A DNA stretch of 28,651 nt from IMG/VR virus record IMGVR_UViG_3300021962_004831, positions 1 through 28,651 of that record; one strand, 5' to 3'. The stretch is from a virus. Positions 6,564 through 14,654 of this stretch are shown piece by piece. The notes below the pieces were generated by a model, which saw only the letters and a list, made by a program, of their open reading frames with translations, had not been told where the DNA came from and made no database searches. Position numbers and translations under genes: made by a program. Numbering within the stretch: position 1 is the first letter of the stretch; the number at the start of each line of letters is the position of its first letter.

Positions 6564-7007
6564 ATGGTACGTAAGTATACAACAGCTAACATGGCTGAAA
6601 TTTTTGATAATGTAAGACCGTTTACTATAGGTTTTGATCGTTTGTTTGACAATCTTCATAATGTTTCGGAGATTCATAGTCCAAACTATCCCCCCTATAA
6701 TATTGTAGCAGATGACGATGAGCATTTCACTATTGAAATTGCTTGTGCAGGATTTGCTAAAGATGAATTTAATGTTCATTTACTTCCAGAGGGCAACAAG
6801 TTAATTGTCCAGGGCGTACAAGACCGAGGTGAGGATAAGAGAAAATTCCTACACAAAGGCATTGGAGCTCGTAACTTCACACATTCATTCGCACTTGCAA
6901 ATGATGTTGAGGTTGTAGATAGTGTTTACTACGATGGCATCCTTGAGATTACACTCAGGCGTGTTGTTCCAGATGAAATGAAACCAAGACAAATTGAAGT
7001 GAAATAA
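6564..7007 (+). CDS. hsp20: Small heat shock protein Hsp20 (alpha-crystallin family)
   Basis: 147 residues with the alpha-crystallin domain at about 45-140: PPYNIVADDDEHFTIEIACAGF, then KDEFNVHL, KLIVQG, and the C-terminal DGILEITLRR strand. The core strand order and the GxLxxxxPR-like region fit the IbpA-type family. Hsp20 proteins are ATP-independent holdases. Such genes are common in marine T4-like phages and may help virion protein folding or protect infected cells. The leader carries a late promoter and a possible RNA thermometer that masks the AAGGAG ribosome binding site. The next gene follows after 9 nt. Confidence 0.92.
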   Translation: MVRKYTTANMAEIFDNVRPFTIGFDRLFDNLHNVSEIHSPNYPPYNIVADDDEHFTIEIACAGFAKDEFNVHLLPEGNKLIVQGVQDRGEDKRKFLHKGIGARNFTHSFALANDVEVVDSVYYDGILEITLRRVVPDEMKPRQIEVK

Positions 7008-7016
7008 GGAGTTATT

Positions 7017-7325
7017 ATGAGTATCCAAGTTTTAAAGTTAGTAACAGGTGAAGACGTAGTAGGAGAAGTAAGTGTAACTGACAGCGGTTATAATGTATCC
7101 AATCCTATTTGTATTTTTGTAAGACCTAATCCGAATAAAGAAGGTTCTTTTAAACTTGGAGTAGCTCCCTGGGCACCGTACGCATCAGGTGCGGTGCCTA
7201 TTTTTCAAAATAGTGTAGTTGCTGTATTTGACCCAGATGAAACTCTGCTAAAAGAATATGGTAGAAGAAATGAATATATACCAAAAGAGGTATCAAAAGA
7301 ACCCGAACTCTTACAGGAGGCGTGA
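7017..7325 (+). CDS. Sm-like small conserved phage protein
   Basis: 102 residues. The first half (VLKLVTGEDVVGEVSVTDSG, then VSNPICIFV) has the strand-turn pattern of Sm-like beta barrels, with the G-E-D-V-[IV]-G-E type turn seen in small phage proteins of unknown function. The middle contains a WAPYASG segment and the C-terminus is acidic and charged. It follows hsp20 by 9 nt with an AAGGAG site, and its stop overlaps the thermonuclease start (TGATG). The Sm resemblance is by eye and no RNA-binding role is shown. Confidence 0.6.
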   Translation: MSIQVLKLVTGEDVVGEVSVTDSGYNVSNPICIFVRPNPNKEGSFKLGVAPWAPYASGAVPIFQNSVVAVFDPDETLLKEYGRRNEYIPKEVSKEPELLQEA

Positions 7326-7795
7326 TGTACGAATACAACTCAAAAATATTAAAAATTGTAGACGGTGATACAGTAGACGTAGACATTGATCTTGGGTTTG
7401 GTATCATGCTCTGTGATGAACGAGTAAGAATCATGGGTATTGATACACCCGAGTCTCGTACCTCGGATAAGTTAGAAAAGATTTTCGGACTTGCCGCAAA
7501 GAACAGACTCAAAGAACTTTTAGGCAAAACTGCAAAACTCAAAACCCGTGTGGCAAAAGACGGTGAAGATATGAGAGGCAAATTTGGCCGAGTCCTCGGA
7601 GACTTTGAAGTATACTACGACAGAGAAGATCGTTGGTGTGGAGTTGCTCAAATTCTCATTAGAGAAGGCCACGCCGTTGAATACGAAGGCGGCAGTAAAG
7701 AAGATGTACAGGAACAGCACCGACTTAACCGAAGACGTCTTATTGAAGAAGGCCGTGTTCAGATTCCAGATGGAATGAGGCATCTTATTACTTGA
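7325..7795 (+). CDS. Thermonuclease (staphylococcal nuclease-like)
   Basis: 156 residues from ATG 7325, preferred because AGGAGG sits 4 nt upstream and the start overlaps the upstream stop; an adjacent GTG is the alternative. The SNase domain is clear: VDGDTVDVDIDLGFG at 12-26, RIMGIDTPESR with Arg35, Asp40 and Glu43, and the KFGRVLGDF segment with Arg89. These are the calcium-binding and catalytic residues of the family. There is no signal peptide, so it would act in the cytoplasm, perhaps in host DNA degradation or nucleotide recycling. It lies immediately before the gp43 promoter, whose -35 overlaps its stop. Confidence 0.88.
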   Translation: MYEYNSKILKIVDGDTVDVDIDLGFGIMLCDERVRIMGIDTPESRTSDKLEKIFGLAAKNRLKELLGKTAKLKTRVAKDGEDMRGKFGRVLGDFEVYYDREDRWCGVAQILIREGHAVEYEGGSKEDVQEQHRLNRRRLIEEGRVQIPDGMRHLIT

Positions 7796-7820
7796 CATTA
7801 CCCTCCTTATATTATATAAT
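7792..7820 (+). promoter_or_regulatory. Consensus sigma70 promoter of gp43
   Basis: Perfect TTGACA (7792-7797), 17-bp spacer, perfect TATAAT (7815-7820), 23 bp before the gp43 ATG. This is the best promoter match in the first 10 kb and predicts strong early transcription of the polymerase by unmodified host RNA polymerase. The spacer and -10 contain the TTATATTATAT box shared with gp45 and gp44. Confidence 0.85.
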
Positions 7821-7843
7821 GGTTACACTTGAATGGAGATCTA

Positions 7844-10348
7844 ATGTCAAATTTTTACACTTACGCCAAACATTACGGTGACAAAATACTTTACCGTGGT
7901 ATCGAAAATGGGAAGCGGGTATCTCGTAAGATGCCTTTTTCCCCTACTCTTTATGTTCCTTCTAAAAAGGAATCCCCCTTTAAAAGTATGTTCGGTGAAC
8001 AAGTTTCTCCGGTCAATTTTGATTCCAACAAAGACGCAGCTGAGTTTGTAGATAACTACAAGGAAGTATCTAACTTCCCCATATATGGTCAGACACATTG
8101 GGGTTATCAATTCATTGCTGACAAATATCCTGAAGAAGAAATGGACTGGGATATTTCTCAGATCAAATTGTACTCAATAGATATTGAGACTACAGTAGAG
8201 ACAGGTTTCCCTGACGTATTTGATCCGAGGGAGCAGATAACGCTTATCACCATACAAGACAACGTGACTAAAAAGATTAAAACATTTGGTCTCGGTTCCT
8301 TTACTCCCGGTGAAGCCACTGAACACTTAGATATTGATTACGAAGGTTTCAGCTCCGAGAAAACAATGTTGGCACGTTTCATTGACTGGTGGGTGCCTAA
8401 CTGTCCTGATGTATTGACAGGCTGGAACATAAAACTGTTTGACGTACCTTATCTCATTGTACGTATGGAACGGGTGTTTGGCGAAGAGCATGGCGACCAT
8501 GCTAAGAGAGCAATGAGTCCTTTTAAACTGGTACGTAAGACAGAAAGGGCTTACAGCGGCAGAACTTATTTGTCTTATGATATACAAGGTGTTGCACAGT
8601 TAGACTACTTGGACATCTATCAGAAGTTTACATACGTTACCCGTGAATCATACAAACTCGATTACATAGCAGAGGTTGAACTCGGTCATAAGAAGTTAGA
8701 CAATCCTTTTGATACTTTTAAGGAGTTTTACGAGAAGGATTGGAATAGGTTTGTAGAATACAACATCATAGACACAGTGTTGGTTGACCAACTTGAGGAT
8801 AAGATGAAACTTATCGAACTGTGTATGACTATGACCTATGACGCCAAGATGAACTTTGAGGACGTATTCAGTCCTGTAAAGACATGGGACTGTTTGTTGT
8901 ACAATCACTTGCTGAGGCAGAATATTATTATCGGTCAAGGCAATGGACGAGCACCGAGAACTATTGCAGGTGCCTATGTACAAGAGCCGGTTCCTGGTGC
9001 TTATCAATGGGTAGAGTCCTTCGATGCTACTTCACTGTACCCTTCTATCATCATGCAATATAACATGAGCCCTGAGACACTGGTTCCGGGTGGTATGATA
9101 GACGTAGACGTTGATGGTATGTTGGAGAGGAAGTACAAGTTTGACACCGATGATGCTATAGCTGCTAATGGTCAGACGTTTACACGTAGCAGGCAAGGTC
9201 ACTTCCCTAACATTGTACAGAAGTTTTTTGATGACCGACAGCGTTACAAGAAACTGATGATTGAGGCTAAGCAGGACTATGAGGTGACTAAGGACCCAGC
9301 AACAAAGAAACTCATAGCAAAGTATAACAACTTTCAAATGGCACGTAAGATTCAACTGAACTCACTCTATGGTGCGATGGCTAACGAATTCTTCAGATAC
9401 TATGATGACCGTATAGCAGAAGGAATCACACTAACCGGGCAATTTATCATACGAAAGGCAGCAATGGGCCTTAATAGGTTTTTGAATGATACGTTAAAAA
9501 CTAAGGACCAAATGTATAGTTTCTATACTGACACTGACTCCTGCTATATTACGTTGAAGCCCTTGGTTGACAAGTTTTTTGCAGACAAACCTAAAGATAA
9601 GCTCATTGACATTCTGGACAAAGTAGGCGAAGAACAAATCGAACCATGTATTGCGAAGGCAATGACCGAACTCGCAGAATACTCAAATGCCTTTGAGGAG
9701 AAGATCTTCTTTAAACGTGAGGCGATAGCTGATAACTGTTTGTGGGTAGCAAAGAAACGATACGCTATGAATGTGTTGGACAACGAGGGTGTGAGATATA
9801 CTACTCCTGACTTGAAGGTTATGGGACTTGAGATTGTTCGCTCATCTACTCCTGCTCCTGTACGTGATTCCTTGAAAGAGGCTGTACGTATTTGTCTTAC
9901 ACAGGATGAACAGGCATTGCATGATTATGTGGAGAAAACTAAAAAGGACTTTTTGGCAATGACTCCTGAGGAAATAGCATTTCCTCGTGGTTGTAATAAC
10001 ATGGCAAAATATACAGATGTTGGTAGTATCTACTCAAAAGGATGTCCTATTCATGTCCGAGGTGGGTTGTTGTACAATTACTATCTGAAAGAATTTAATA
10101 TAAGTGATAAGTATGAAAAGATACAGGAAGGTGACAAGATTAAGTTTATCTTTTTAAAAGAACCTAATACTATACGAGAGAATATATTGGGTTTTAATTC
10201 AAAGATACCTAATGAGTTTGGTATACATAGTTACATAGATTATGAGATGATGTTCCAAAAGGCATTTTTGGAACCTCTGGATACAATTGTAAAGACACTC
10301 GGTTGGCATACTGAGAAACAGTCTACACTTGAGGATTTGTTTGTATGA
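7844..10348 (+). CDS. 43: Family B DNA polymerase (gp43)
   Basis: 834 residues from ATG 7844 (GGAG 6 nt upstream); an upstream TTG adds five residues and is less likely. The 3'-5' exonuclease motifs are intact: SIDIETT (Asp113, Glu115), LTGWNIKLFDVPYL at about 191-204, and YNIIDTVLV near 306. Polymerase motif A FDATSLYPS is at 393-401, motif B (KIQLNSLYGAMAN) at about 502-514, motif C YTDTDS at 561-566, and a KKRY motif follows. The C-terminal TLEDLFV resembles the clamp-binding tail of T4 gp43. It is slightly shorter than the 898 residues of T4. It replicates phage DNA with gp45, gp44/62 and gp41. The stop overlaps the next start (ATGA). Confidence 0.97.
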   Translation: MSNFYTYAKHYGDKILYRGIENGKRVSRKMPFSPTLYVPSKKESPFKSMFGEQVSPVNFDSNKDAAEFVDNYKEVSNFPIYGQTHWGYQFIADKYPEEEMDWDISQIKLYSIDIETTVETGFPDVFDPREQITLITIQDNVTKKIKTFGLGSFTPGEATEHLDIDYEGFSSEKTMLARFIDWWVPNCPDVLTGWNIKLFDVPYLIVRMERVFGEEHGDHAKRAMSPFKLVRKTERAYSGRTYLSYDIQGVAQLDYLDIYQKFTYVTRESYKLDYIAEVELGHKKLDNPFDTFKEFYEKDWNRFVEYNIIDTVLVDQLEDKMKLIELCMTMTYDAKMNFEDVFSPVKTWDCLLYNHLLRQNIIIGQGNGRAPRTIAGAYVQEPVPGAYQWVESFDATSLYPSIIMQYNMSPETLVPGGMIDVDVDGMLERKYKFDTDDAIAANGQTFTRSRQGHFPNIVQKFFDDRQRYKKLMIEAKQDYEVTKDPATKKLIAKYNNFQMARKIQLNSLYGAMANEFFRYYDDRIAEGITLTGQFIIRKAAMGLNRFLNDTLKTKDQMYSFYTDTDSCYITLKPLVDKFFADKPKDKLIDILDKVGEEQIEPCIAKAMTELAEYSNAFEEKIFFKREAIADNCLWVAKKRYAMNVLDNEGVRYTTPDLKVMGLEIVRSSTPAPVRDSLKEAVRICLTQDEQALHDYVEKTKKDFLAMTPEEIAFPRGCNNMAKYTDVGSIYSKGCPIHVRGGLLYNYYLKEFNISDKYEKIQEGDKIKFIFLKEPNTIRENILGFNSKIPNEFGIHSYIDYEMMFQKAFLEPLDTIVKTLGWHTEKQSTLEDLFV

Positions 10349-11103
10349 AGATACTAATTGTTGGACATGGCTTTGTAGGAACAGCCACAGAGTATTTGTT
10401 TAAAAAAACAAAAGCTGAAATACATATCCATGACACTGTGAAAGGTAGCACAGGATTCTGTGACGAGGATATGTTTGATTATATTTTCTTGTGTGTTCCT
10501 ACACCTACAGGAGAAGATGGTAAACTTGATATTTCCATTTTAACAGATGCCTATGAGCAATGGAACTGGCGAGGACAAATTGTTATTCGTAGCACTATTG
10601 GTCCCGATCAAGTAGATTCATTTCCTAATGCTATTATGATGCCTGAGTTCCTAAGAGAGAAACATTGGAAAGAAGATGTTGACGATCCCGTTATTCCTAT
10701 TATAACAAGTGACTATAAATTTACAGATAAGTTACAGGACCTACTGCCAAATAAATGTTGTTGGTATTTACGTCCTAAAGAGGCCATGATGTATAAGTTA
10801 TCAAGGAATACCATACTTGCTATGAGAGTGGCGTTGGCAAATAGTTTAAAAGAAATTTGTGATGCCCAAGGTATAGACTGGAATACTTTGGCATTTATGT
10901 TTCAGGGTGAAGCTGCTTTGGGATACTCACATTGGCAGGTTCCTGGACATGATGATAAACCAGGCTTTGGCGGAAAATGTTTACCTAAGGACTTGACACA
11001 CATGGCAGCATTGTGTTATAATGATGATAATCTATTACAAAAAGCTTTGGATGAAAATTTGATAAGGAGAGTACAATGGGGTATAAGAGAGCCATCGTAT
11101 TAG
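10345..11103 (+). CDS. UDP-glucose/GDP-mannose dehydrogenase-like protein (short form)
   Basis: 252 residues. The N-terminal Rossmann motif GHGFVGTA (7-14), LCVPTPTGEDGKLD (49-62), STIGP, PEFLRE (100-104) and the active-site segment GFGGKCLPKDL with Cys212 are the hallmarks of nucleotide-sugar 6-dehydrogenases. Lys151 and Asn155 fit the catalytic K-x3-N pair. The protein ends soon after the catalytic Cys and lacks the roughly 150-residue C-terminal nucleotide-sugar-binding domain of typical 390-450-residue enzymes. It may use a different substrate or pair with another protein. It overlaps gp43 (ATGA) and the next gene by 28 nt. Confidence 0.75.
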   Translation: MKILIVGHGFVGTATEYLFKKTKAEIHIHDTVKGSTGFCDEDMFDYIFLCVPTPTGEDGKLDISILTDAYEQWNWRGQIVIRSTIGPDQVDSFPNAIMMPEFLREKHWKEDVDDPVIPIITSDYKFTDKLQDLLPNKCCWYLRPKEAMMYKLSRNTILAMRVALANSLKEICDAQGIDWNTLAFMFQGEAALGYSHWQVPGHDDKPGFGGKCLPKDLTHMAALCYNDDNLLQKALDENLIRRVQWGIREPSY

Positions 11104-11648
11104 GCAATGGTGAAAGCCGTCGAGGCATAGACATTCCTGACGATTGTGACGTTTGGGGTACAAACTGGGCTTGTAAAGAAATGCCATTAGATTTCTTAGT
11201 ATCTACAGACATAACCTGTCAACATCTAATTTATCGCACAGGTTATTGTAATGATAACACTGCTTATTATTTAGACTGGGATCCTTTGGGATCGGATGAT
11301 ATATCTTTAGGAACTTTCTCCTCTACAGGGGCCGTAGTTGATGATAATGAATACACCGAGCACGGGGTAGTTATAGGGTCAGAACATGATAGGGTTTATT
11401 TTACATATTTAGATGAAAGTGATAAAGTCACTAATGTAAAATTAAATGAATTACCTATACCTTTAGCATCAGGCCAACTTGCTTTGTATTTAGCAGCAAA
11501 ATCAGGAGAGTATAATGAAATACTGTATTCAGGTTTTGGTGATAATAAACATATACGCACAGATGATGTGCCGAATTTAGAAGTTTGGAAAAAAGAAAGA
11601 GAATATATTATGCACTATTATAGTGATATAAAATGGAGAAAAATATGA
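11076..11648 (+). CDS. Conserved phage protein with N-terminal GNGxSR motif
   Basis: 190 residues. The N-terminus reads as a hydrophobic strand followed by GNGESRRG, a glycine turn like that of some glycan-modifying and DUF115-type proteins (GNGxS). DVWGTNWA and the SGFGDNKH segment near residue 157 complete an alternating alpha/beta pattern. There is no membrane segment. It sits between the dehydrogenase-like gene and uvsX with overlaps on both sides, so it is part of the same message. A role in sugar transfer or nucleotide-sugar handling is a guess based on the turn and on the neighbour. The C-terminal stop overlaps the uvsX ATG. Confidence 0.55.
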   Translation: MGYKRAIVLGNGESRRGIDIPDDCDVWGTNWACKEMPLDFLVSTDITCQHLIYRTGYCNDNTAYYLDWDPLGSDDISLGTFSSTGAVVDDNEYTEHGVVIGSEHDRVYFTYLDESDKVTNVKLNELPIPLASGQLALYLAAKSGEYNEILYSGFGDNKHIRTDDVPNLEVWKKEREYIMHYYSDIKWRKI

Positions 11649-12727
11649 GTTTGATTGATAAACTAAAAAAGAACAGCACTATCAAAGATACATCTGTTCT
11701 AACCGATTCAAAGTTTTTCGGAATGAAAGACTTGATTCAAACCTCAGTGCCTGCTTTGAACGTAGCATTGAGTGGCCGCCTTGATGGTGGACTAACACCT
11801 GGACTGACAGTATTCGCAGGTCCTTCTAAACACTTCAAGACAGCCTTCTCGCTGATGTTGGCAAAAGCCTATTTGGACAAGTATGATGATGCTGTCATCC
11901 TGTTCTATGATTCAGAGTTTGGTACTCCTCAGTCCTACTTTGATACCTTTAATATTGATAAAGACAGAGTTGTTCATACTCCTATCACAGATGTAGAACA
12001 GTTGAAGCATGATTCAATGTCACAGCTAAACAGCATTGAACGTGGTGATCATATTATGATTATCATTGATTCAGTAGGTAACTTGGCGTCTAAGAAAGAG
12101 GTTGATGATGCACTTGATGGTAAGTCAGTTGCAGATATGTCTCGTGCGAAACAGTTGAAGTCCTTGTTCCGTATGGTTACTCCTCATTTGACACTGAAAG
12201 ACATTCCGATGGTTGCAGTGAATCACACGTACAAAGAGATTGGACTGTTCCCTAAAGACATTCTTTCAGGCGGTACAGGTATTTACTACTCAGCAGATAA
12301 CATCTATATCATTGGTCGTCAGCAGGACAAACAAGGTACTGAACTGATGGGTTATAACTTTATTATCAATGTTGAGAAGTCACGTTTTGTACGTGAGAAG
12401 TCTAAGATTCCTATTGAAGTATCATTTGAAGGCGGTATCAGCAAGTGGTCAGGCCTGTTGGACATGGCACAGGCATCAGGTCATGTAGTCAAACCGAGCA
12501 ATGGTTGGTATTCAAAAGTAGATGTATCTACAGGCGAGGTAGAAGATAAAAAGTATCGTATTAAGGATACTTACACTAAAGACTTTTGGTTGCCTATTCT
12601 ACAAGACGAAACCTTCCTATCATGGATCAACAAACGATACGCTATTTCAAGCGTTGACGGGATAATGCGTGATGAAGTTACTGAACAAGATATTGAAGAA
12701 GCCTACGGGCAAGTCCAAGAAGCCTGA
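11645..12727 (+). CDS. uvsX: RecA-like recombinase UvsX
   Basis: 360 residues from ATG 11645, chosen over an ATG 12 nt upstream because GGAG precedes it and it forms an ATGA overlap. The Walker A motif GPSKHFKT (59-66), FYDSEFG, ERGDHIMIIIDSVGNLASKKE, the VNHTY segment, GGTG and VEKSRFVREKSK follow T4 UvsX almost segment by segment. UvsX forms filaments on single-stranded DNA and drives strand exchange for recombination-dependent replication. The length is close to T4 UvsX (about 391). The C-terminus is acidic. A small zinc-binding protein frame overlaps its 3' end. Confidence 0.96.
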   Translation: MSLIDKLKKNSTIKDTSVLTDSKFFGMKDLIQTSVPALNVALSGRLDGGLTPGLTVFAGPSKHFKTAFSLMLAKAYLDKYDDAVILFYDSEFGTPQSYFDTFNIDKDRVVHTPITDVEQLKHDSMSQLNSIERGDHIMIIIDSVGNLASKKEVDDALDGKSVADMSRAKQLKSLFRMVTPHLTLKDIPMVAVNHTYKEIGLFPKDILSGGTGIYYSADNIYIIGRQQDKQGTELMGYNFIINVEKSRFVREKSKIPIEVSFEGGISKWSGLLDMAQASGHVVKPSNGWYSKVDVSTGEVEDKKYRIKDTYTKDFWLPILQDETFLSWINKRYAISSVDGIMRDEVTEQDIEEAYGQVQEA

Positions 12728-12869
12728 AGGGGTGTGCGATCGCTGTCAAATAACTATTTGGCAGGGTGACGAAGGTATCTGTTTCCATACAGCCACGGAA
12801 GAACTTTTCATGTGTGGAAGCTGTGTCGAAGAAATCTTCGGCGAGAAAGCCAGGGAGTGGATCGAATGA
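12672..12869 (+). CDS. Small zinc-ribbon-like protein
   Basis: About 65 residues if started at ATG 12672 inside uvsX, or 45 residues if a GTG at 12732, just after the uvsX stop, is used. The invariant part has two CxxC pairs, CDRC and CGSC, about 26 residues apart, as in zinc ribbons. The N-terminal extension in the longer form is lysine-rich. Neither start has a strong ribosome binding site. The stop overlaps the kinase-like gene (ATGA), which supports translation. Function unknown; a small zinc-bound accessory protein of the replication block is possible. Confidence 0.5.
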   Translation: MKLLNKILKKPTGKSKKPEGVCDRCQITIWQGDEGICFHTATEELFMCGSCVEEIFGEKAREWIE

Positions 12870-13318
12870 TAGTCCTAATATGTGGGTTGCCCGGTTCGGG
12901 TAAGACTTGGTTGGCTGAGCGATTGTGCGAAGGTCACAACGATATGATACACCTCAATGCTGATTTTGTAAGAGAGGCAGTAGGTGATTGGCATTTTGAT
13001 TACAATGCACGTTTAAGACAGGCCATGCGTATGCGTGGTCTTGCCTATTGTGAAGCACACTTTGGTAGAACAGCAATAGCCGATTTTGTTTGCCCTTTAC
13101 CTGAAACAAGGAGGATATTCAACGCAGACTATACTTTATTCCTTGACACTATAGATATTTCACGTTATAATGATACAAACAAAATGTTCGTAAAGCCTGA
13201 CAATGCTGACTTTACTATTAAAGAATATTTACATGAAAATGCAGTAGATTTGATTCGTAAAAGGATAAGAAATGCAACACCAATTGGAAAATATAATTCT
13301 CCACACCCTTTTGACTAA
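12866..13318 (+). CDS. P-loop kinase, adenylylsulfate-kinase-like
   Basis: 150 residues from ATG 12866, which gives the ATGA overlap and places the first strand directly at the N-terminus. Walker A GLPGSGKT is at 7-14. NADFVRE (31-37) matches the DGDxVR position of APS kinases. An arginine-rich helix, a strand ending in ADFVCPLPETR, and a distal strand with Asp follow. The FVKPDNADFTI segment resembles the substrate loop of the same family. APS kinase makes PAPS, but phage relatives may phosphorylate other small molecules or nucleic acid ends. It overlaps gp41 by 47 nt. Confidence 0.65.
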   Translation: MIVLICGLPGSGKTWLAERLCEGHNDMIHLNADFVREAVGDWHFDYNARLRQAMRMRGLAYCEAHFGRTAIADFVCPLPETRRIFNADYTLFLDTIDISRYNDTNKMFVKPDNADFTIKEYLHENAVDLIRKRIRNATPIGKYNSPHPFD

Positions 13319-14654
13319 TGACAATTATTTTAGAAAGGTCATTCCTTTTCTAAAAACAGAATACTTTGCTGGTAGCCATAGGATTCTTTTAAGAAAAATA
13401 CAAGACTATTCTGAAAAGTACAATACAGCTCCTACTAAACAGGCACTTGCTATTTCTGTCAGCGATGATAGAAGTATAACTGAGGCCGAACTTCCCTATA
13501 TTGAGGAATGGCTTAAAGAAGATTATACTACTGAAGTAGCTGATGATTGGTTGTTAGATGAAACTGAAAAGTATTGTAAAGACAAAGCAATCTACAATGC
13601 TATCATGGAGAGTATACAAGTTATTGATGGCAAGGATAAGGAGAGAGGTCCTGATGCACTGCCTGATATGCTGTCAAAGGCTTTGCAGGTAGGCTTTGAT
13701 AATAACATTGGACATGACTATATTGAAAACGCAGAACAGCGCTATGAGTTTTATCATAGACTGGAAGAAAAGATGCCGTTTGACTTGGCAATGTTCAATG
13801 AGATTACAGAAGGTGGACTTGCTAACAAAACACTGAATGTTTGTCTCGCAGGCACAGGGGTCGGTAAGTCATTGTTCATGTGTCACATGGCAGCTAATTG
13901 TATTTCACAAGGCAAAAATGTTCTGTATATTACACTTGAGATGTCTGAAGAACGTATTGCAGAACGTATAGACGCTAACCTTATGAACTTGCCTATTGGG
14001 CAGTTGAAAGATTTGTCTAAACAAATGTTTGAAGATAGAATTGAAAAGATCAATAACAAAATACAGGGTAGGCTCATTGTAAAAGAATATCCTACAGCAT
14101 CAGCACACGCAGGTCACTTCAAAGCATTACTAAATGAACTTAAACTCAAAAGAAACTTTACACCTGATATTATATTTATTGACTATCTTAACATCTGTGG
14201 TAGCAGTAGATTCCGTGCTGGTTCATCCGCAAACTCTTATACAATCATTAAGTCCATTGCAGAGGAGTTACGAGGCTTAGCAGTAGAACATGATGTTCCT
14301 TTGGTCACGGCAACACAAACTACACGAGGTGGTTACAACAGCAGTGATGTTGAACTGACTGATACCTCAGAATCGTTTGGTCTCCCTGCTACAGCAGACT
14401 TAATGTTTGCCATTATAAGTACAGAGGAGTTAGAAAAACTTGGACAGGTCATGGTTAAACAGTTGAAAAACAGATACTCAGACCCTACACGTAATAAAAG
14501 GTTTATGTTAGGTATTGATAGAGCGAGAATGAAACTGTTTGATGTTGAAGGCGACCCACAAGAAGGGCTACAGGATACAGGTAAGGATGTTCCTGTATTT
14601 GATAATACAGCAGTAGCAAGGTTCGGCGGAGAATATGAACAATTTAAGTTTTAG
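13272..14654 (+). CDS. 41: Replicative DNA helicase (gp41)
   Basis: 460 residues, DnaB/T4 gp41 family. The N-terminal helical domain spans about 1-150. The RecA-like motor has Walker A AGTGVGKS (193-200), the LEMSEERIAERID segment, Walker B IIFIDYL near 295, and the TATQTTRGG motif (helicase H3 region). It forms a hexamer that unwinds DNA 5'-3' ahead of gp43 and works with a primase, not visible in this window. The AAGG ribosome binding site and ATG lie inside the upstream kinase-like gene. The 3' end overlaps the methyltransferase frame by 20 nt. Confidence 0.95.
   Translation: MQHQLENIILHTLLTNDNYFRKVIPFLKTEYFAGSHRILLRKIQDYSEKYNTAPTKQALAISVSDDRSITEAELPYIEEWLKEDYTTEVADDWLLDETEKYCKDKAIYNAIMESIQVIDGKDKERGPDALPDMLSKALQVGFDNNIGHDYIENAEQRYEFYHRLEEKMPFDLAMFNEITEGGLANKTLNVCLAGTGVGKSLFMCHMAANCISQGKNVLYITLEMSEERIAERIDANLMNLPIGQLKDLSKQMFEDRIEKINNKIQGRLIVKEYPTASAHAGHFKALLNELKLKRNFTPDIIFIDYLNICGSSRFRAGSSANSYTIIKSIAEELRGLAVEHDVPLVTATQTTRGGYNSSDVELTDTSESFGLPATADLMFAIISTEELEKLGQVMVKQLKNRYSDPTRNKRFMLGIDRARMKLFDVEGDPQEGLQDTGKDVPVFDNTAVARFGGEYEQFKF

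Noticed and set aside
7847-9783. Several minus-strand open frames opposite gp43
   Set aside because: They lie wholly within the DNA polymerase gene, whose exonuclease and polymerase motifs are intact, and have no start signals or recognisable products.
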